Assembly: GCA_016650445.1 (NCBI GenBank)
Contig: JAENVS010000005.1
Span: 1 to 64,000, forward strand
Direction of reading: 5' to 3'
DNA: 64,000 bases
Origin: Frankiaceae bacterium
GTDB lineage: Bacteria; Actinomycetota; Actinomycetes; Mycobacteriales; SCTD01
The notes under the pieces were generated by a model. The model was not told the origin of the DNA and did not search any database. It saw nothing but the letters and a program-made list of their open reading frames with translations. Made by a program: the position numbers and the translations under genes. Below, one piece after another: positions 8,974 to 17,746 of the stretch (within the stretch, counting starts at the first letter, position 1; every line of letters begins with the position of its first letter).

Positions 8974-10128
8974 GTGCCCGTTCCCGTCAGCCGTCGCCTG
9001 CGACTCGCTCTGGTCGCTGCGCTGCTGCTCGCGATGGGCGGTGGCCTCGGCAGCACCCCGGCCCTGGCGGCGTCCGACCCCAGCGTGATCAGCCGCTCCG
9101 GCGCCACGCTGATGCTGCACGGCCACGCCTACCGATTCACCGGCGTCAACGCCTACCAGCTCGGCACCTACTGGAGTGTGAACGCCGGCTGCGGCCAGCA
9201 GCTCAGCACCGCGCAGCTCGATGCCTTCTTCGGCTCGCTCCGTGCCGACTCCGTGGTCCGGTTCTGGGCGTTCCAAGCTCAGGGGGTCAACCGCACGACG
9301 AAGCGAATCGACTACACCGGCCTGGACCGCGTGTTCCGGGCCGCCGAGCGCCACCAGCAGCGGCTTATCCCCGTGCTGGGCAACCAGGGCGGCGGGTGCG
9401 ACGACGGTCACTGGAAAGACGCTGCCTGGTACGCCGGTGGCTACGCGAAGCGCTTCAACGACGACGGCCGCGGCCTGAACCCCGTGTCGTACGCCGCCTG
9501 GGTCACCAGCACGGTCACGCGCTACAAGGGCTCCCCCGCCCTGGGAATGTGGGAGCCGGTGAACGAGCCGGAGGCGACGAACTGCGCGGCCGGCTTCAAG
9601 GGCGGCGCCTGCTACCAGCACCAGATCTGCCCGACCGGCGCTGCGGCCACGCTGCGGTCGTTCTTCGACAAGGTGGGCGCGCAGATCAAGCGGCTCGACC
9701 CCAAGCACCTGATCGCCTCCGGCCTGATCAGCAGCGGCCAGTGCGGGGCCCGCGCCACCGAGTGGGTGACCGTGCACGGATCGCCGTACGTCGACGTCGC
9801 GACCTACCACGACTACGGCCAGGACTCCACCGCCGTGCCGGGCGACCTATGGAACGGGATGGCGACCCGCCTCAAGCAGGCAGCAGGTCTGAAGAAGCCG
9901 CTCTTCACCGAGGAGGTCGGCATCATGGCGTCGACCAACCACGCCGCCGGCTGCACCGACCCGTCCACCCGGTCGACCCTGCTCGGCCGCAAGCTCACCG
10001 GGCAGCTCGCTGCCGGCTCGCGCGGCTTCCTGCCGTGGTTCTGGGTGCCGACGCAGCCGGGTGGCTGCCTGCACGACATCAGTGCGAGCGACCCGATGAT
10101 GCGGGTCCTCGCACGCGTCCCGCTCTAA
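8974..10128 (+). CDS. Secreted glycoside hydrolase family 5-like enzyme, copy 2
   Basis: The 384-residue protein is closely related along its whole length to the product of 4916-6064. Shared blocks include SVNAGCGQQLS, DDGHWKDAAWY, GMWEPVNEPE and KPLFTEEVGI, and roughly two thirds or more of positions match by eye. It has a signal peptide ending near PALAAS and the same pair of catalytic Glu motifs. The start is GTG with AAGG eight bases upstream. No cell-wall anchor or CTERM signal is present. The two copies flank an S15 hydrolase gene and a GT2 gene, so the pair may come from a local duplication. The stop codon overlaps that of the convergent GT-C gene by three bases. Confidence 0.82.
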   Translation: MPVPVSRRLRLALVAALLLAMGGGLGSTPALAASDPSVISRSGATLMLHGHAYRFTGVNAYQLGTYWSVNAGCGQQLSTAQLDAFFGSLRADSVVRFWAFQAQGVNRTTKRIDYTGLDRVFRAAERHQQRLIPVLGNQGGGCDDGHWKDAAWYAGGYAKRFNDDGRGLNPVSYAAWVTSTVTRYKGSPALGMWEPVNEPEATNCAAGFKGGACYQHQICPTGAAATLRSFFDKVGAQIKRLDPKHLIASGLISSGQCGARATEWVTVHGSPYVDVATYHDYGQDSTAVPGDLWNGMATRLKQAAGLKKPLFTEEVGIMASTNHAAGCTDPSTRSTLLGRKLTGQLAAGSRGFLPWFWVPTQPGGCLHDISASDPMMRVLARVPL

Positions 10129-11954
10129 CCGGGGTGCACCTGCGTGCTCCCCGGCCGCAGCTTGTAGAGCCGGTACGCCGGACACCCGCCGGCCGCCTTG
10201 AACTCGTGCTCGAGGTCGGCGAATCCCGCACCGGACTCGTAGAGCGTCGGGTAGGTGCGGTTGATCTCGTCGAGGTCACCCAAGCCACCGCGCGGCGGGA
10301 CGAGCACGTACTCCGCCTTGAAGGTGACCGGGTCGGCGAGGACCGGCTGGAAGTCGCGATCGTTGGTGATGACGAACTGCTTCGGATGCTCCGAGGTCAG
10401 CACGACCAGCGGCACGCACGGGGTGAACGTGTCCATGACCAGGGCACCGCGCGGCAGGTGCATGGCGTCGATGTACGCGCTAACGGCCGAGCCGGCAGCG
10501 TGCCGACCGCGGAACTCGTATTCCCCCGGCTCGACGTGGCCGTCGAAGACGGATGCCACGAGCTCGTGCTCCTCGTGGGCGAGCCGAGAGTCGGTCATGA
10601 CGGCGACCGACGTACCGATCGACGGCAAGCCGATGACCACAGCGAGCCCGGCCGCCACGGCGCCGCGTACCCAGGGGAGCCGCGCTGGCCGATCGCCGCC
10701 CGCCAGCGCGCACCCGGCCAAGAGGAAGGACAGGGGCACGGCGGTGACGGAATAGCGCAACCAGCCGACGGTCTGCCCGGCAAGGAAGGCGAGCACCGCG
10801 AAGAGCACGACCCCGCCGATCACCGACAGCGGCGCGAGCAGCCGCAGGTCGCGGCGGCGCCAGGCCGTCCCGACAGCACCGGCAGCAGCGAGCGGAAGCA
10901 ACGGCGCCAGGGCAGCGAGCTGCAGGCCGACGTAGGCCTTCGAGTCGATCCCGCCCCGGATGTTCTCGAAGGCCTGTTGGCCGACGGCGATCTGCGAGGC
11001 GTTGCCGTACTGCGAGGTGAACTGCTCGAAGGGTGAGCCGACGATGATCCAGCTGATCGCCGCCCACATGAGGAAGGCGAATGCCGCCGGCGCCGCCAGG
11101 ATGAACGCGTTGAGCGCACCAGCCCGCAGTCTGGCCTTGAAGGCGCCTGGCGTGTGCAGCACTGTCACGCCGAGGACCACGCCCGCGGCGAGGATCGACG
11201 GCATCACCGCCTCGTTACGAGCGAGGTAGGCGAATCCGAGCGCAACGCCAGCCAGCACGAGATCCCACGTGGCACCGGTCCCGAGCCAACCCGAGAGCCG
11301 GAGGGTGGCGAGCAGCAAGAAGAACAGGAAGATGGCCTCGCTCATCCCGTTGCCGCCGTAGATGAGGATCATCGGCTGCACGGCGAACAGCACCGTCAGC
11401 ACGAGCCGCGCGGTGCGGCGGACCAGCAGGTCGCGCAGGATGGCATGGACCAGGACGACGCTCCCCGCCATGAACGCGGCGGACATGATGTTGGCCGCGA
11501 ACGCACGGTCCACCAACGCGGGCCAGATGCCCTTCAGCAGCAGCAGCGGCATTACACTGAGCGACGGCAGCGGGTTCCACACGAAGCCGATGGCACCCAT
11601 GTGCGGATCGCGGCTGAACAGCACGTAGAAGGCGTTGGCGAGGCGCGACTGGGCGTCGCCGTGGAAGCTGTTGTACTTGAAGGCGAGCAGCGCGCCGATC
11701 GTTACGTACACGGCAAAGGCCGGCAGGAAGATCGACAGTCCGACCCGGCGTTGCCAGGCCCCCGCCCCGAACCGGCGACCCCCTCGCAGGGAGGCGCGTC
11801 CGGTACCGCGACCGGCGGCGGCAAGCAGCTCGCGACCGCGGGTCAGCACCGCCGGGTCGAAGGTCGGGAGCACGAGCTCGCCGGCGCGGATGATGCCGCG
11901 GCGCGACGTCGGCTGGGAAGTGACGCCCAGGCGAGGGCGGGTGTCGACGGCCAT
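10125..11954 (-). CDS. Polytopic GT-C-type membrane glycosyltransferase, last gene of the exosortase operon
   Basis: The 609-residue protein starts at ATG, two bases after the stop of the GT2 gene, so the two are translationally linked. A cytoplasmic N-terminus of about 75 residues is followed by 10-12 hydrophobic segments and a C-terminal extracytoplasmic domain of about 150 residues. The first large loop has FHGDAQSRLANA, where an Asp is expected in PMT/ArnT-like enzymes that use lipid-linked sugars. I infer transfer of a sugar from a polyprenyl carrier to a protein or polysaccharide outside the membrane. Given its operon partner, the exported CTERM proteins are possible acceptors. A longer frame up to 12266 exists but lies inside the upstream gene and is not used. 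Confidence 0.75.
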   Translation of the reverse strand: MAVDTRPRLGVTSQPTSRRGIIRAGELVLPTFDPAVLTRGRELLAAAGRGTGRASLRGGRRFGAGAWQRRVGLSIFLPAFAVYVTIGALLAFKYNSFHGDAQSRLANAFYVLFSRDPHMGAIGFVWNPLPSLSVMPLLLLKGIWPALVDRAFAANIMSAAFMAGSVVLVHAILRDLLVRRTARLVLTVLFAVQPMILIYGGNGMSEAIFLFFLLLATLRLSGWLGTGATWDLVLAGVALGFAYLARNEAVMPSILAAGVVLGVTVLHTPGAFKARLRAGALNAFILAAPAAFAFLMWAAISWIIVGSPFEQFTSQYGNASQIAVGQQAFENIRGGIDSKAYVGLQLAALAPLLPLAAAGAVGTAWRRRDLRLLAPLSVIGGVVLFAVLAFLAGQTVGWLRYSVTAVPLSFLLAGCALAGGDRPARLPWVRGAVAAGLAVVIGLPSIGTSVAVMTDSRLAHEEHELVASVFDGHVEPGEYEFRGRHAAGSAVSAYIDAMHLPRGALVMDTFTPCVPLVVLTSEHPKQFVITNDRDFQPVLADPVTFKAEYVLVPPRGGLGDLDEINRTYPTLYESGAGFADLEHEFKAAGGCPAYRLYKLRPGSTQVHPG

Positions 11955-11956
11955 CG

Positions 11957-13510
11957 TCAGCTCGCCAGCTTCTGCATCGGCGGCGCCGCTGCGGGGTTGG
12001 CGGTCAGGCCGTGCGCCGTCTTCTCCCACAAGGAGGGGCTGTGGATCAGCTGCCAGGCCGCCTTGTACGCCGAGATCGACATCATCACCCAGTACAGCGG
12101 CGCGAGCAGGGCAGCGACAGCAAGCTCGGGCTGGTCGTCCAGCTCGACGCTGACGATCCCTAGGTAGACGACGACCGCGTTGCCGATGACCCAACAGGTC
12201 AGTGCCGGGAAGTAGATGATCGGCGGGAACAGGTCGCCGATCAGCGTCGACTCGGTGACGAACCACAGGATCGTCAGCGCCCAGAAGACCGGGTTCATCA
12301 GCGCAAGCAGCGGCGTACCGCCCACGAAGAAGTTGAAGTTGAAGAAGCCGCTGGGACCGAGCTCACGCCACAGCCGCGCCGGGTCGCGCATGTGAACCAG
12401 CCAGGTCTGCAAGTAGCCCTTCTGCCACCGCGACCGCTGCTTCGCCCAGTTCACGAAGTCGCTGTTGGCCTCCTCGAGCGTCGTCGACTCGAGCACCCCG
12501 GTGCGGTAGCCGGCGCGGTGGAAGCGGATCCCCAGGTCAGCATCCTCGGTCACGTTGTAAGGGTCCCAGCCGCCGACCTCCTGCAGCTCCTTGCGCCGCA
12601 TCAGGTTGGACGTGCCCCCGAGCGGCACCGGCACATCGCGCTCGGCCAGTCCCGGCAGGAAGAACTTGAACCACGCGAGGTACTCCGCCTCGAACCACTT
12701 CGTGATCAGGTTGTGCCCGCTGTTGTAGTACGCGAGCCGGCCCTGTAGGCACACGACATCGGGACCGGACCGGCGGAAGGCGGCCACCGCGCGCCGCAGC
12801 TGCAGCGGCTCGGGCCGGTCCTCCGCGTCGTACACCGCGACGAACTCGCCCTCGGCGAGGCAGAGCGCGTAGTTCATGGCCTTGGGCTTGGTCCGCGGGC
12901 CGCCGTCCGGGATGAGCACGACGCTGAAGTGCCGAGGCGGCCGGGCCGCGTGGATCGCCGCGAGCGTCTCGGGGTCGTCCTGCTCGATGAGCAGTCTTAC
13001 GTCGAGCCGGTTCGTCGGGTAGTCGAGCGCCCCGATGTCCTGCAGGAGCCGGGCGATCACCTCGGGCTCCTTGTACGCCGGGATGAGGACCGTGATCAAC
13101 GGCAGGTCCTCCAGCGCCAGGGCGTCCTCATCGGAGACGACGATCAGGCTGTCGCTGAGCATCGAGCGGCGGAACAGCCGGATCCGGTAGATGACGACGG
13201 TGGCGTAGAGGAAGGTCAGCAGGCCGACGATGACCATCAGCGTGATGCGGGTCTCGACGACGAGCAGCACCGCGACGGCCGTCGCCAGACCGAGCCCGAA
13301 GCGGCGCTGCTCCGGCGTGGTCGTGTCCTTGCTGGACAGGTCGGGTGCGGCGTCGTACAGGCCGTCGATGCTGCGCCGCAGGTAGGCGCGAGACGTCGCC
13401 TCGTCGAGTGCGACCACCCGCGCCTTCGGCCCCGGCTGGGGCGCGAGCGCACGCTCCAGCAGTCGTGCGTAGGTCTTGCTCGCTTTGCCCCGGACCCACC
13501 CCCCGAGCAC
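11957..13510 (-). CDS. Processive-type family 2 membrane glycosyltransferase (XagB/cellulose-synthase-like)
   Basis: The 517-residue protein has two N-terminal helices, a cytoplasmic GT-A domain with ITVLIPAYKEP, YDAEDRPEP (DxD), NVTEDADLG (TED) and QRSRW (QxxRW), and three to four C-terminal helices. The QxxRW signature is known from processive beta-glycosyltransferases that polymerise and export a glycan. The start is GTG, 6 nt after the exosortase stop, without an obvious ribosome site; coupling is likely. An N-terminal region of about 65 residues resembles the regulatory N-terminus of XagB-like enzymes. The product could be an exopolysaccharide that accompanies exosortase-processed proteins, as in classical PEP-CTERM systems. 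Confidence 0.85.
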   Translation of the reverse strand: MLGGWVRGKASKTYARLLERALAPQPGPKARVVALDEATSRAYLRRSIDGLYDAAPDLSSKDTTTPEQRRFGLGLATAVAVLLVVETRITLMVIVGLLTFLYATVVIYRIRLFRRSMLSDSLIVVSDEDALALEDLPLITVLIPAYKEPEVIARLLQDIGALDYPTNRLDVRLLIEQDDPETLAAIHAARPPRHFSVVLIPDGGPRTKPKAMNYALCLAEGEFVAVYDAEDRPEPLQLRRAVAAFRRSGPDVVCLQGRLAYYNSGHNLITKWFEAEYLAWFKFFLPGLAERDVPVPLGGTSNLMRRKELQEVGGWDPYNVTEDADLGIRFHRAGYRTGVLESTTLEEANSDFVNWAKQRSRWQKGYLQTWLVHMRDPARLWRELGPSGFFNFNFFVGGTPLLALMNPVFWALTILWFVTESTLIGDLFPPIIYFPALTCWVIGNAVVVYLGIVSVELDDQPELAVAALLAPLYWVMMSISAYKAAWQLIHSPSLWEKTAHGLTANPAAAPPMQKLAS

Positions 13511-13516
13511 GGGAGG

Positions 13517-15262
13517 TCAGGCCTTCGGAGGAGGCGCAACCGCCCCGGGCCGGGTCTTCACGAGCGTGCGGGCGAACTCGACGAGGAACTGGCGGCCGCG
13601 GTCCAGCGACTGCGCGACGTCCTTGCCGTCGCGGCCGGACGCGGCGTTGTAGGTCTGCAGGCCGAGGCTGCGGACGGGGTCGGTGCGGACCTCAGGACCG
13701 CCCGCGAACGAGCGCACGCTGGCCTTGCCCGGCATCAGCAGCACGACGCGCTCGTAGCGGTTGCCCTTGTCGCTCTTCACCGGCCAGATCCAGTAGACGA
13801 CGTTCCACTGCATCTTCTGCTTGGCGCTCTCGTAGGTCAGCACGTTGCCGGTCACGCCGCCGCCGAGGTCGAAGCTCTTCTGCCCAGAGACCGAGTAGCC
13901 GTGGAACTTGTAGCAGGCCTCGATGCCGTAGTCGCTGAAGCGACCGAGGGCCGTCGTGCTGACGACGTCGGCCGTGATCGCGGAGCTCGTCACGCCGGTG
14001 GTCGAGTAGTAGGAGTAGCGCATCCAGGTCGAGTCGCTGCCGAAGAAGCGGCGCGACCAGGGGTAGCTCGCGACGTTGGCCTGGGCGTAGCCCGGCACGA
14101 CAGCGGGCGCGGTGGTGAAGCTGGCGAGGCGCGCGGCACCGAGGTCGCCGGCGACGAGCTGGTACTGCTTCATGCCCGCGTTGGCGACGCCCATGAACAG
14201 CGCGGTCGCGAGCAGCAGGATGACGACACCCTTCGCCCGCGGCACCGCGATGCGGTGGTACGGCTGCGTGGCAGCAGAGGCTTCGGCCGGCGCCGGGGCG
14301 GCAGGCCGACGCGGCGCGGCCGGCGGCACGGAGAGCCGGAACAGCGGCATCGTCAGCGCCATCACGGCGATGCCAACGCAGAAGAGCACGAGCCCGATGA
14401 CGGGATGCAGGCCGTCGATCGCCAGGCGCTCGCCGTACGTCTCGCCGGCCCAGAAGATCAGCAGCAGGCGTACGACGTTGAGCGCCCAGATCAGGGTGAT
14501 GCCGCTGATCAGCCACAGCAGCTTGAGAGACCGGCGGCCGCGTACGAGCGAGGTGAACGCAACACCGACGAGCAGGAACCCGACGACGCCGTTGACGCCG
14601 GAGCAGGACGACGCCACCGAGAGCACGAACTGCTGGCCCTCGTGCTGCAGCGCGAACAGCGACCCGTCGGAGCCGGGTGCCGGTGCGCCGACGTGCCAGT
14701 ACTGCAGCGCCTTGGAGAGGGCGTCGATCGTCAGCCCGGTGAAGCCGTCGAGCCACCGGCTCAGGAACGCGGTGTAGGGCAGCGGCCACGCCAGTAGCAG
14801 GAAGCCGATCGCCAGTCGAAGCCGCCAGAGGGCACGTACGCCGAAGACGAGCGTGACGACGGCCGCGACGAAGAACGGCATGCTCAGCAGGTCGACCCGC
14901 CACACCCAGAACAGGCTGGACAGCCGAGCCGGCAGAGCGGTCACGATGAGCACGGCGGCCGCGAGCAGCGGGAGCGCGACGATGATGTCGACCTGCCGGT
15001 CGTGGATGGTTGGCTCGTGCGCCTGGGGCCGGGCCCGGAGCAGCGCCAGGCCCAGCGCCATGATCGGGACCAGGCCGAGGTAGGCCAGCGGCGTCTCCAG
15101 GCCGAGCGCCCGAACCAGGGTCAGCAGCGAGTAGTGGTAGGCGCCGGCGATCGCCACGAGGCATGCCGCCAGGCGCAGACCGAAGCTGTTGCGCGTCGCC
15201 CAGTCCTTGACCTCCGGCGGCAGCGACCAGCGCGGCACGCGCGGCAGGCTGAGCGTGGTCAC
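13517..15262 (-). CDS. Exosortase fused to an EpsI-like extracytoplasmic domain
   Basis: The 581-residue protein starts at GTG 15262, which has AGGAG nine bases upstream; an extension to 15460 is unsupported. About eight membrane helices carry the exosortase/archaeosortase triad: C220 in SSCSGVNG, R265 in LNVVRLLLI and H286 in GLHPVIG. These residues act as a cysteine transpeptidase that cleaves C-terminal signals and transfers the protein. After a Pro/Ala-rich linker and one more helix (AKGVVILLLATALF), a domain of about 200 residues with WSRRFFGSDSTWMRYSYY and YKFHGYSVSG resembles EpsI/DUF3485, usually encoded by a separate gene. It is the first gene of an operon with two glycosyltransferases and is divergent from three putative substrates. 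The exosortase call is strong; the EpsI assignment is moderate. Confidence 0.88.
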   Translation of the reverse strand: MTTLSLPRVPRWSLPPEVKDWATRNSFGLRLAACLVAIAGAYHYSLLTLVRALGLETPLAYLGLVPIMALGLALLRARPQAHEPTIHDRQVDIIVALPLLAAAVLIVTALPARLSSLFWVWRVDLLSMPFFVAAVVTLVFGVRALWRLRLAIGFLLLAWPLPYTAFLSRWLDGFTGLTIDALSKALQYWHVGAPAPGSDGSLFALQHEGQQFVLSVASSCSGVNGVVGFLLVGVAFTSLVRGRRSLKLLWLISGITLIWALNVVRLLLIFWAGETYGERLAIDGLHPVIGLVLFCVGIAVMALTMPLFRLSVPPAAPRRPAAPAPAEASAATQPYHRIAVPRAKGVVILLLATALFMGVANAGMKQYQLVAGDLGAARLASFTTAPAVVPGYAQANVASYPWSRRFFGSDSTWMRYSYYSTTGVTSSAITADVVSTTALGRFSDYGIEACYKFHGYSVSGQKSFDLGGGVTGNVLTYESAKQKMQWNVVYWIWPVKSDKGNRYERVVLLMPGKASVRSFAGGPEVRTDPVRSLGLQTYNAASGRDGKDVAQSLDRGRQFLVEFARTLVKTRPGAVAPPPKA

Positions 15263-15535
15263 GGGAATGGTCTCCTGGTGGGCGCTGGGTCTGGCGTGGT
15301 GAGCAGGTTTCGACGCGTCGGCCACGGTCTCCTGCCGGCACCGCCAAAGCCGCAGGAGCAACCGGGGCGAGGCAGGCAGAGCAACCTGACCGCGACTATT
15401 ACGCCCGAGCCTCCCCTTTGTCCGAAACTGGTCACAGCAAAAAGGCACCAAACGGCCCAAGGTAGGGCGACGGCACCGACCCGCTCGGGCTAACGTGCGG
15501 CCCGCCGACCCCAGCCCGGCGTCCCTGGAGTGACC
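15263..15535. promoter_or_regulatory. Divergent intergenic region between exosortase operon and substrate operon
   Basis: This 273-bp gap separates the exosortase start from the start of the first propeller gene and must hold both promoters. It is locally richer in A/T than its surroundings around 15395-15450, with AACTGGTCACAGCAAAAAGG in the middle. I see no confident -35/-10 pair and no known riboswitch. A shared regulator for enzyme and substrates is plausible from the arrangement. Confidence 0.4.
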
Positions 15536-17746
15536 GTGCCGAAGCGCCGCCCTGTCCGCCGTCCCCGCCTGCTTGCTGCCGGCCTGGCCCTCGGCGTCGC
15601 CGCGCTCGCCCTGGTCGCGCCGCCGGCGTCAGCCCGAACCGCGGCTCTGCCCGACCCGGCGACGCCCACCTTCGGCGTACCGCGCGTCGTCGACCCGATC
15701 CACGTCTACGGCGAGCCCGACATCGCGGTGAACCCGAAGACCGGCGCGATCCACGCCTCCGGGCCCCAGGGCACCGGCACTCAGCGCTCGATCTGGAACA
15801 TCTCCGTCGACAACGGCGACTCCTACCGCATCGTCCAGAACCTCCCCGTCAGCACCTATCCGACGGCCGCCGTGCCGACCAAGAGCGCGATCGCGCTGGG
15901 CGGTGGCGACACCGACATCGTCTTCGACCGCGCCGGAAAGGCGTATTTCACCGACCTCGCCGCGCTGCTGTGCTTCTCCAGCACCAACACAGCGGACGAC
16001 GGGGCGACGACCGCGCCCGCGAACCCGCGCGCCTGCCCGACCGAAGCCGCGACCGATGACCGCCAGTGGATGGGCGTGTTCGACCCCATCCCGGGTGACC
16101 AAACGGTGTCGGCATACACCGGCTCGAAACCGCTCGTGTACATGTCGTGGAACGGTGGCAGCCACAAGGTCGCCTCGAGCACCGACGGCCTCGATTACTC
16201 GCACCTTGCCGGCGCTGCAGCGGGCAGCTTGAGCGCCTACCCAGTGGTCGACCAGCACACCGGCGACTTCCTCGTGCCGGTCTCCGGGAGCGGCGGACGC
16301 ACGCGGCTCGCGGTCGGCGTCCCGAACGCGTCCGGCGACCTGACGTTCCACTACAACAACATGCCGCTCGGCACGACGCGCGGGACCCTGTTCCCGATTC
16401 TCACCCAGGACACGGCGCGCAACCTCTACATGGTCTACATCAAGGAAGGCTCGGCACCGACGCAGTGGCAGGCCTGGTACACGTGGGCCCCGCCCGGCGA
16501 CGACAACGAGTGGAAGGACTGGTCGACTCCCGTCCAGATCAGCGCCCCGCCGGCCAACGTCAACGTCTTCCCGTGGGCAAAGGCGGGCGGGCCCGGCATC
16601 CTGAACGTGGCGTGGTACGGCACCGAGGCCACGCTGGACGACCTCGGTACGGCGGGGCCGAGCGCGCGTGCTGGTCAGGCTTGGAACCTGTTCTTCAACC
16701 AGGTCACGTCTGCCAACAGCTCTGCGCCAGTCAGCCACCAGGTCGTGGCGAGCCCTCATCCGATGCACTACAACGACATCTGCCTGCAGGGCACCGGGTG
16801 CATCACCGGGCAGGGCAACCGCAACATGGCCGACTTCTTCATGGTCACCCTCGGTTCAGACGGCCGCGCCCGGATCGTCTACGACGACACGTCGAACGCC
16901 CTCGTGCAGGGCGTGCAGGACACGGCCGCCGACCACCAGGGCGCCGCGCTGGTCACCGTGGTCACGCAGAACACGGGCATCAACTCGTGGACCGGGGAGA
17001 CGCTGTCCCCCACCGAGACGACGCAGCCCGTCAACGGGACGAGCGACCCGGGCGGGGATGCGCTCTTCAAGCCGCTGGGTGGCACGAACGTGCCGAGCGC
17101 CGACATCAAGGACCTGCGGCTGAGCATCGCGGGCGGCAACATCGTCATTACCGCCACAACCGCTGGCGGGCTGCTGTCCGACGCGGCGAAGGCGGGCGGC
17201 GTTCCCTTTGCGGAGCTGGTCGTGCGCTGGCAACGTGGCAACACGCTTTACCACGCAGCGGTAGAGATGCCGGCCGGGGCGCCCGCGGCCGGCGCGCTGT
17301 TCTTCGCAGGCCAGACTAAGAGCGTCGACCTGTGCAGCGTCTCCGGGTGCAAGCCCAACTACCTGGTCTACAACGCGCCACCGCAGCTCGACACGTCACG
17401 GGTCAACGGCAGCATCAACACGACAGTGCCCGGCCAGACGACGTACAACATCACTGTCCCGCTCTCCGCCGTGTCGAAGGTCGGCGACGCGAGCAGCCTC
17501 TACGAAGAGGTCATGGCTTTCGTGACGGTCTCCCCGGTCTCCTACGCCAAGCCACAGGACAACGCCCTGGCCTTCGCCGACGAGGTTCCGCTGCAGATCG
17601 AGGGAACGAGGACCTTCAACTTCAAGACCGGCGCCGAGGCTGCTCCGGACGTGCCGGAGGCGGCGCTCGTCACGCTGCTCCCGATGCTCGGGCTGCTCGT
17701 GCTCGGCGCCGGGTACGCCCTGCGACGTCGCGACCGGCTCGCGTGA
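15536..17746 (+). CDS. Secreted Asp-box (sialidase-fold) propeller protein with VPE sorting signal
   Basis: The 736-residue protein has a signal peptide (RRPRLLAAGLALGVAALAL...PPASA). GTG 15536 is preferred because GGAG sits five bases upstream; GTG 15530 overlaps that site. At least one Asp-box (SVDNGDSY) and many W/Y/G strands point to a BNR-type beta-propeller, a fold used by sialidases and sugar-binding proteins. Cys pairs (DICLQGTGC, DLCSVSGC) suggest disulphides. It ends VPEAALVTLLPM, a helix and RRR. I see no clear sialidase Arg triad (FRIP), so binding is as likely as catalysis. It is the first gene of a three-gene operon of predicted exosortase substrates. Confidence 0.8.
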   Translation: MPKRRPVRRPRLLAAGLALGVAALALVAPPASARTAALPDPATPTFGVPRVVDPIHVYGEPDIAVNPKTGAIHASGPQGTGTQRSIWNISVDNGDSYRIVQNLPVSTYPTAAVPTKSAIALGGGDTDIVFDRAGKAYFTDLAALLCFSSTNTADDGATTAPANPRACPTEAATDDRQWMGVFDPIPGDQTVSAYTGSKPLVYMSWNGGSHKVASSTDGLDYSHLAGAAAGSLSAYPVVDQHTGDFLVPVSGSGGRTRLAVGVPNASGDLTFHYNNMPLGTTRGTLFPILTQDTARNLYMVYIKEGSAPTQWQAWYTWAPPGDDNEWKDWSTPVQISAPPANVNVFPWAKAGGPGILNVAWYGTEATLDDLGTAGPSARAGQAWNLFFNQVTSANSSAPVSHQVVASPHPMHYNDICLQGTGCITGQGNRNMADFFMVTLGSDGRARIVYDDTSNALVQGVQDTAADHQGAALVTVVTQNTGINSWTGETLSPTETTQPVNGTSDPGGDALFKPLGGTNVPSADIKDLRLSIAGGNIVITATTAGGLLSDAAKAGGVPFAELVVRWQRGNTLYHAAVEMPAGAPAAGALFFAGQTKSVDLCSVSGCKPNYLVYNAPPQLDTSRVNGSINTTVPGQTTYNITVPLSAVSKVGDASSLYEEVMAFVTVSPVSYAKPQDNALAFADEVPLQIEGTRTFNFKTGAEAAPDVPEAALVTLLPMLGLLVLGAGYALRRRDRLA

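Noticed and set aside
11154-12167. Plus-strand frame of 337 codons opposite the GT-C gene
   Set aside because: Its Gln/Arg/His-rich sequence is the antisense of membrane helices; the minus-strand protein has clear motifs.
12929-14797. Plus-strand frame of 622 codons opposite the glycosyltransferase and exosortase genes
   Set aside because: It is low-complexity Arg/Asp/Val sequence across two real genes with catalytic motifs, so it is a shadow.
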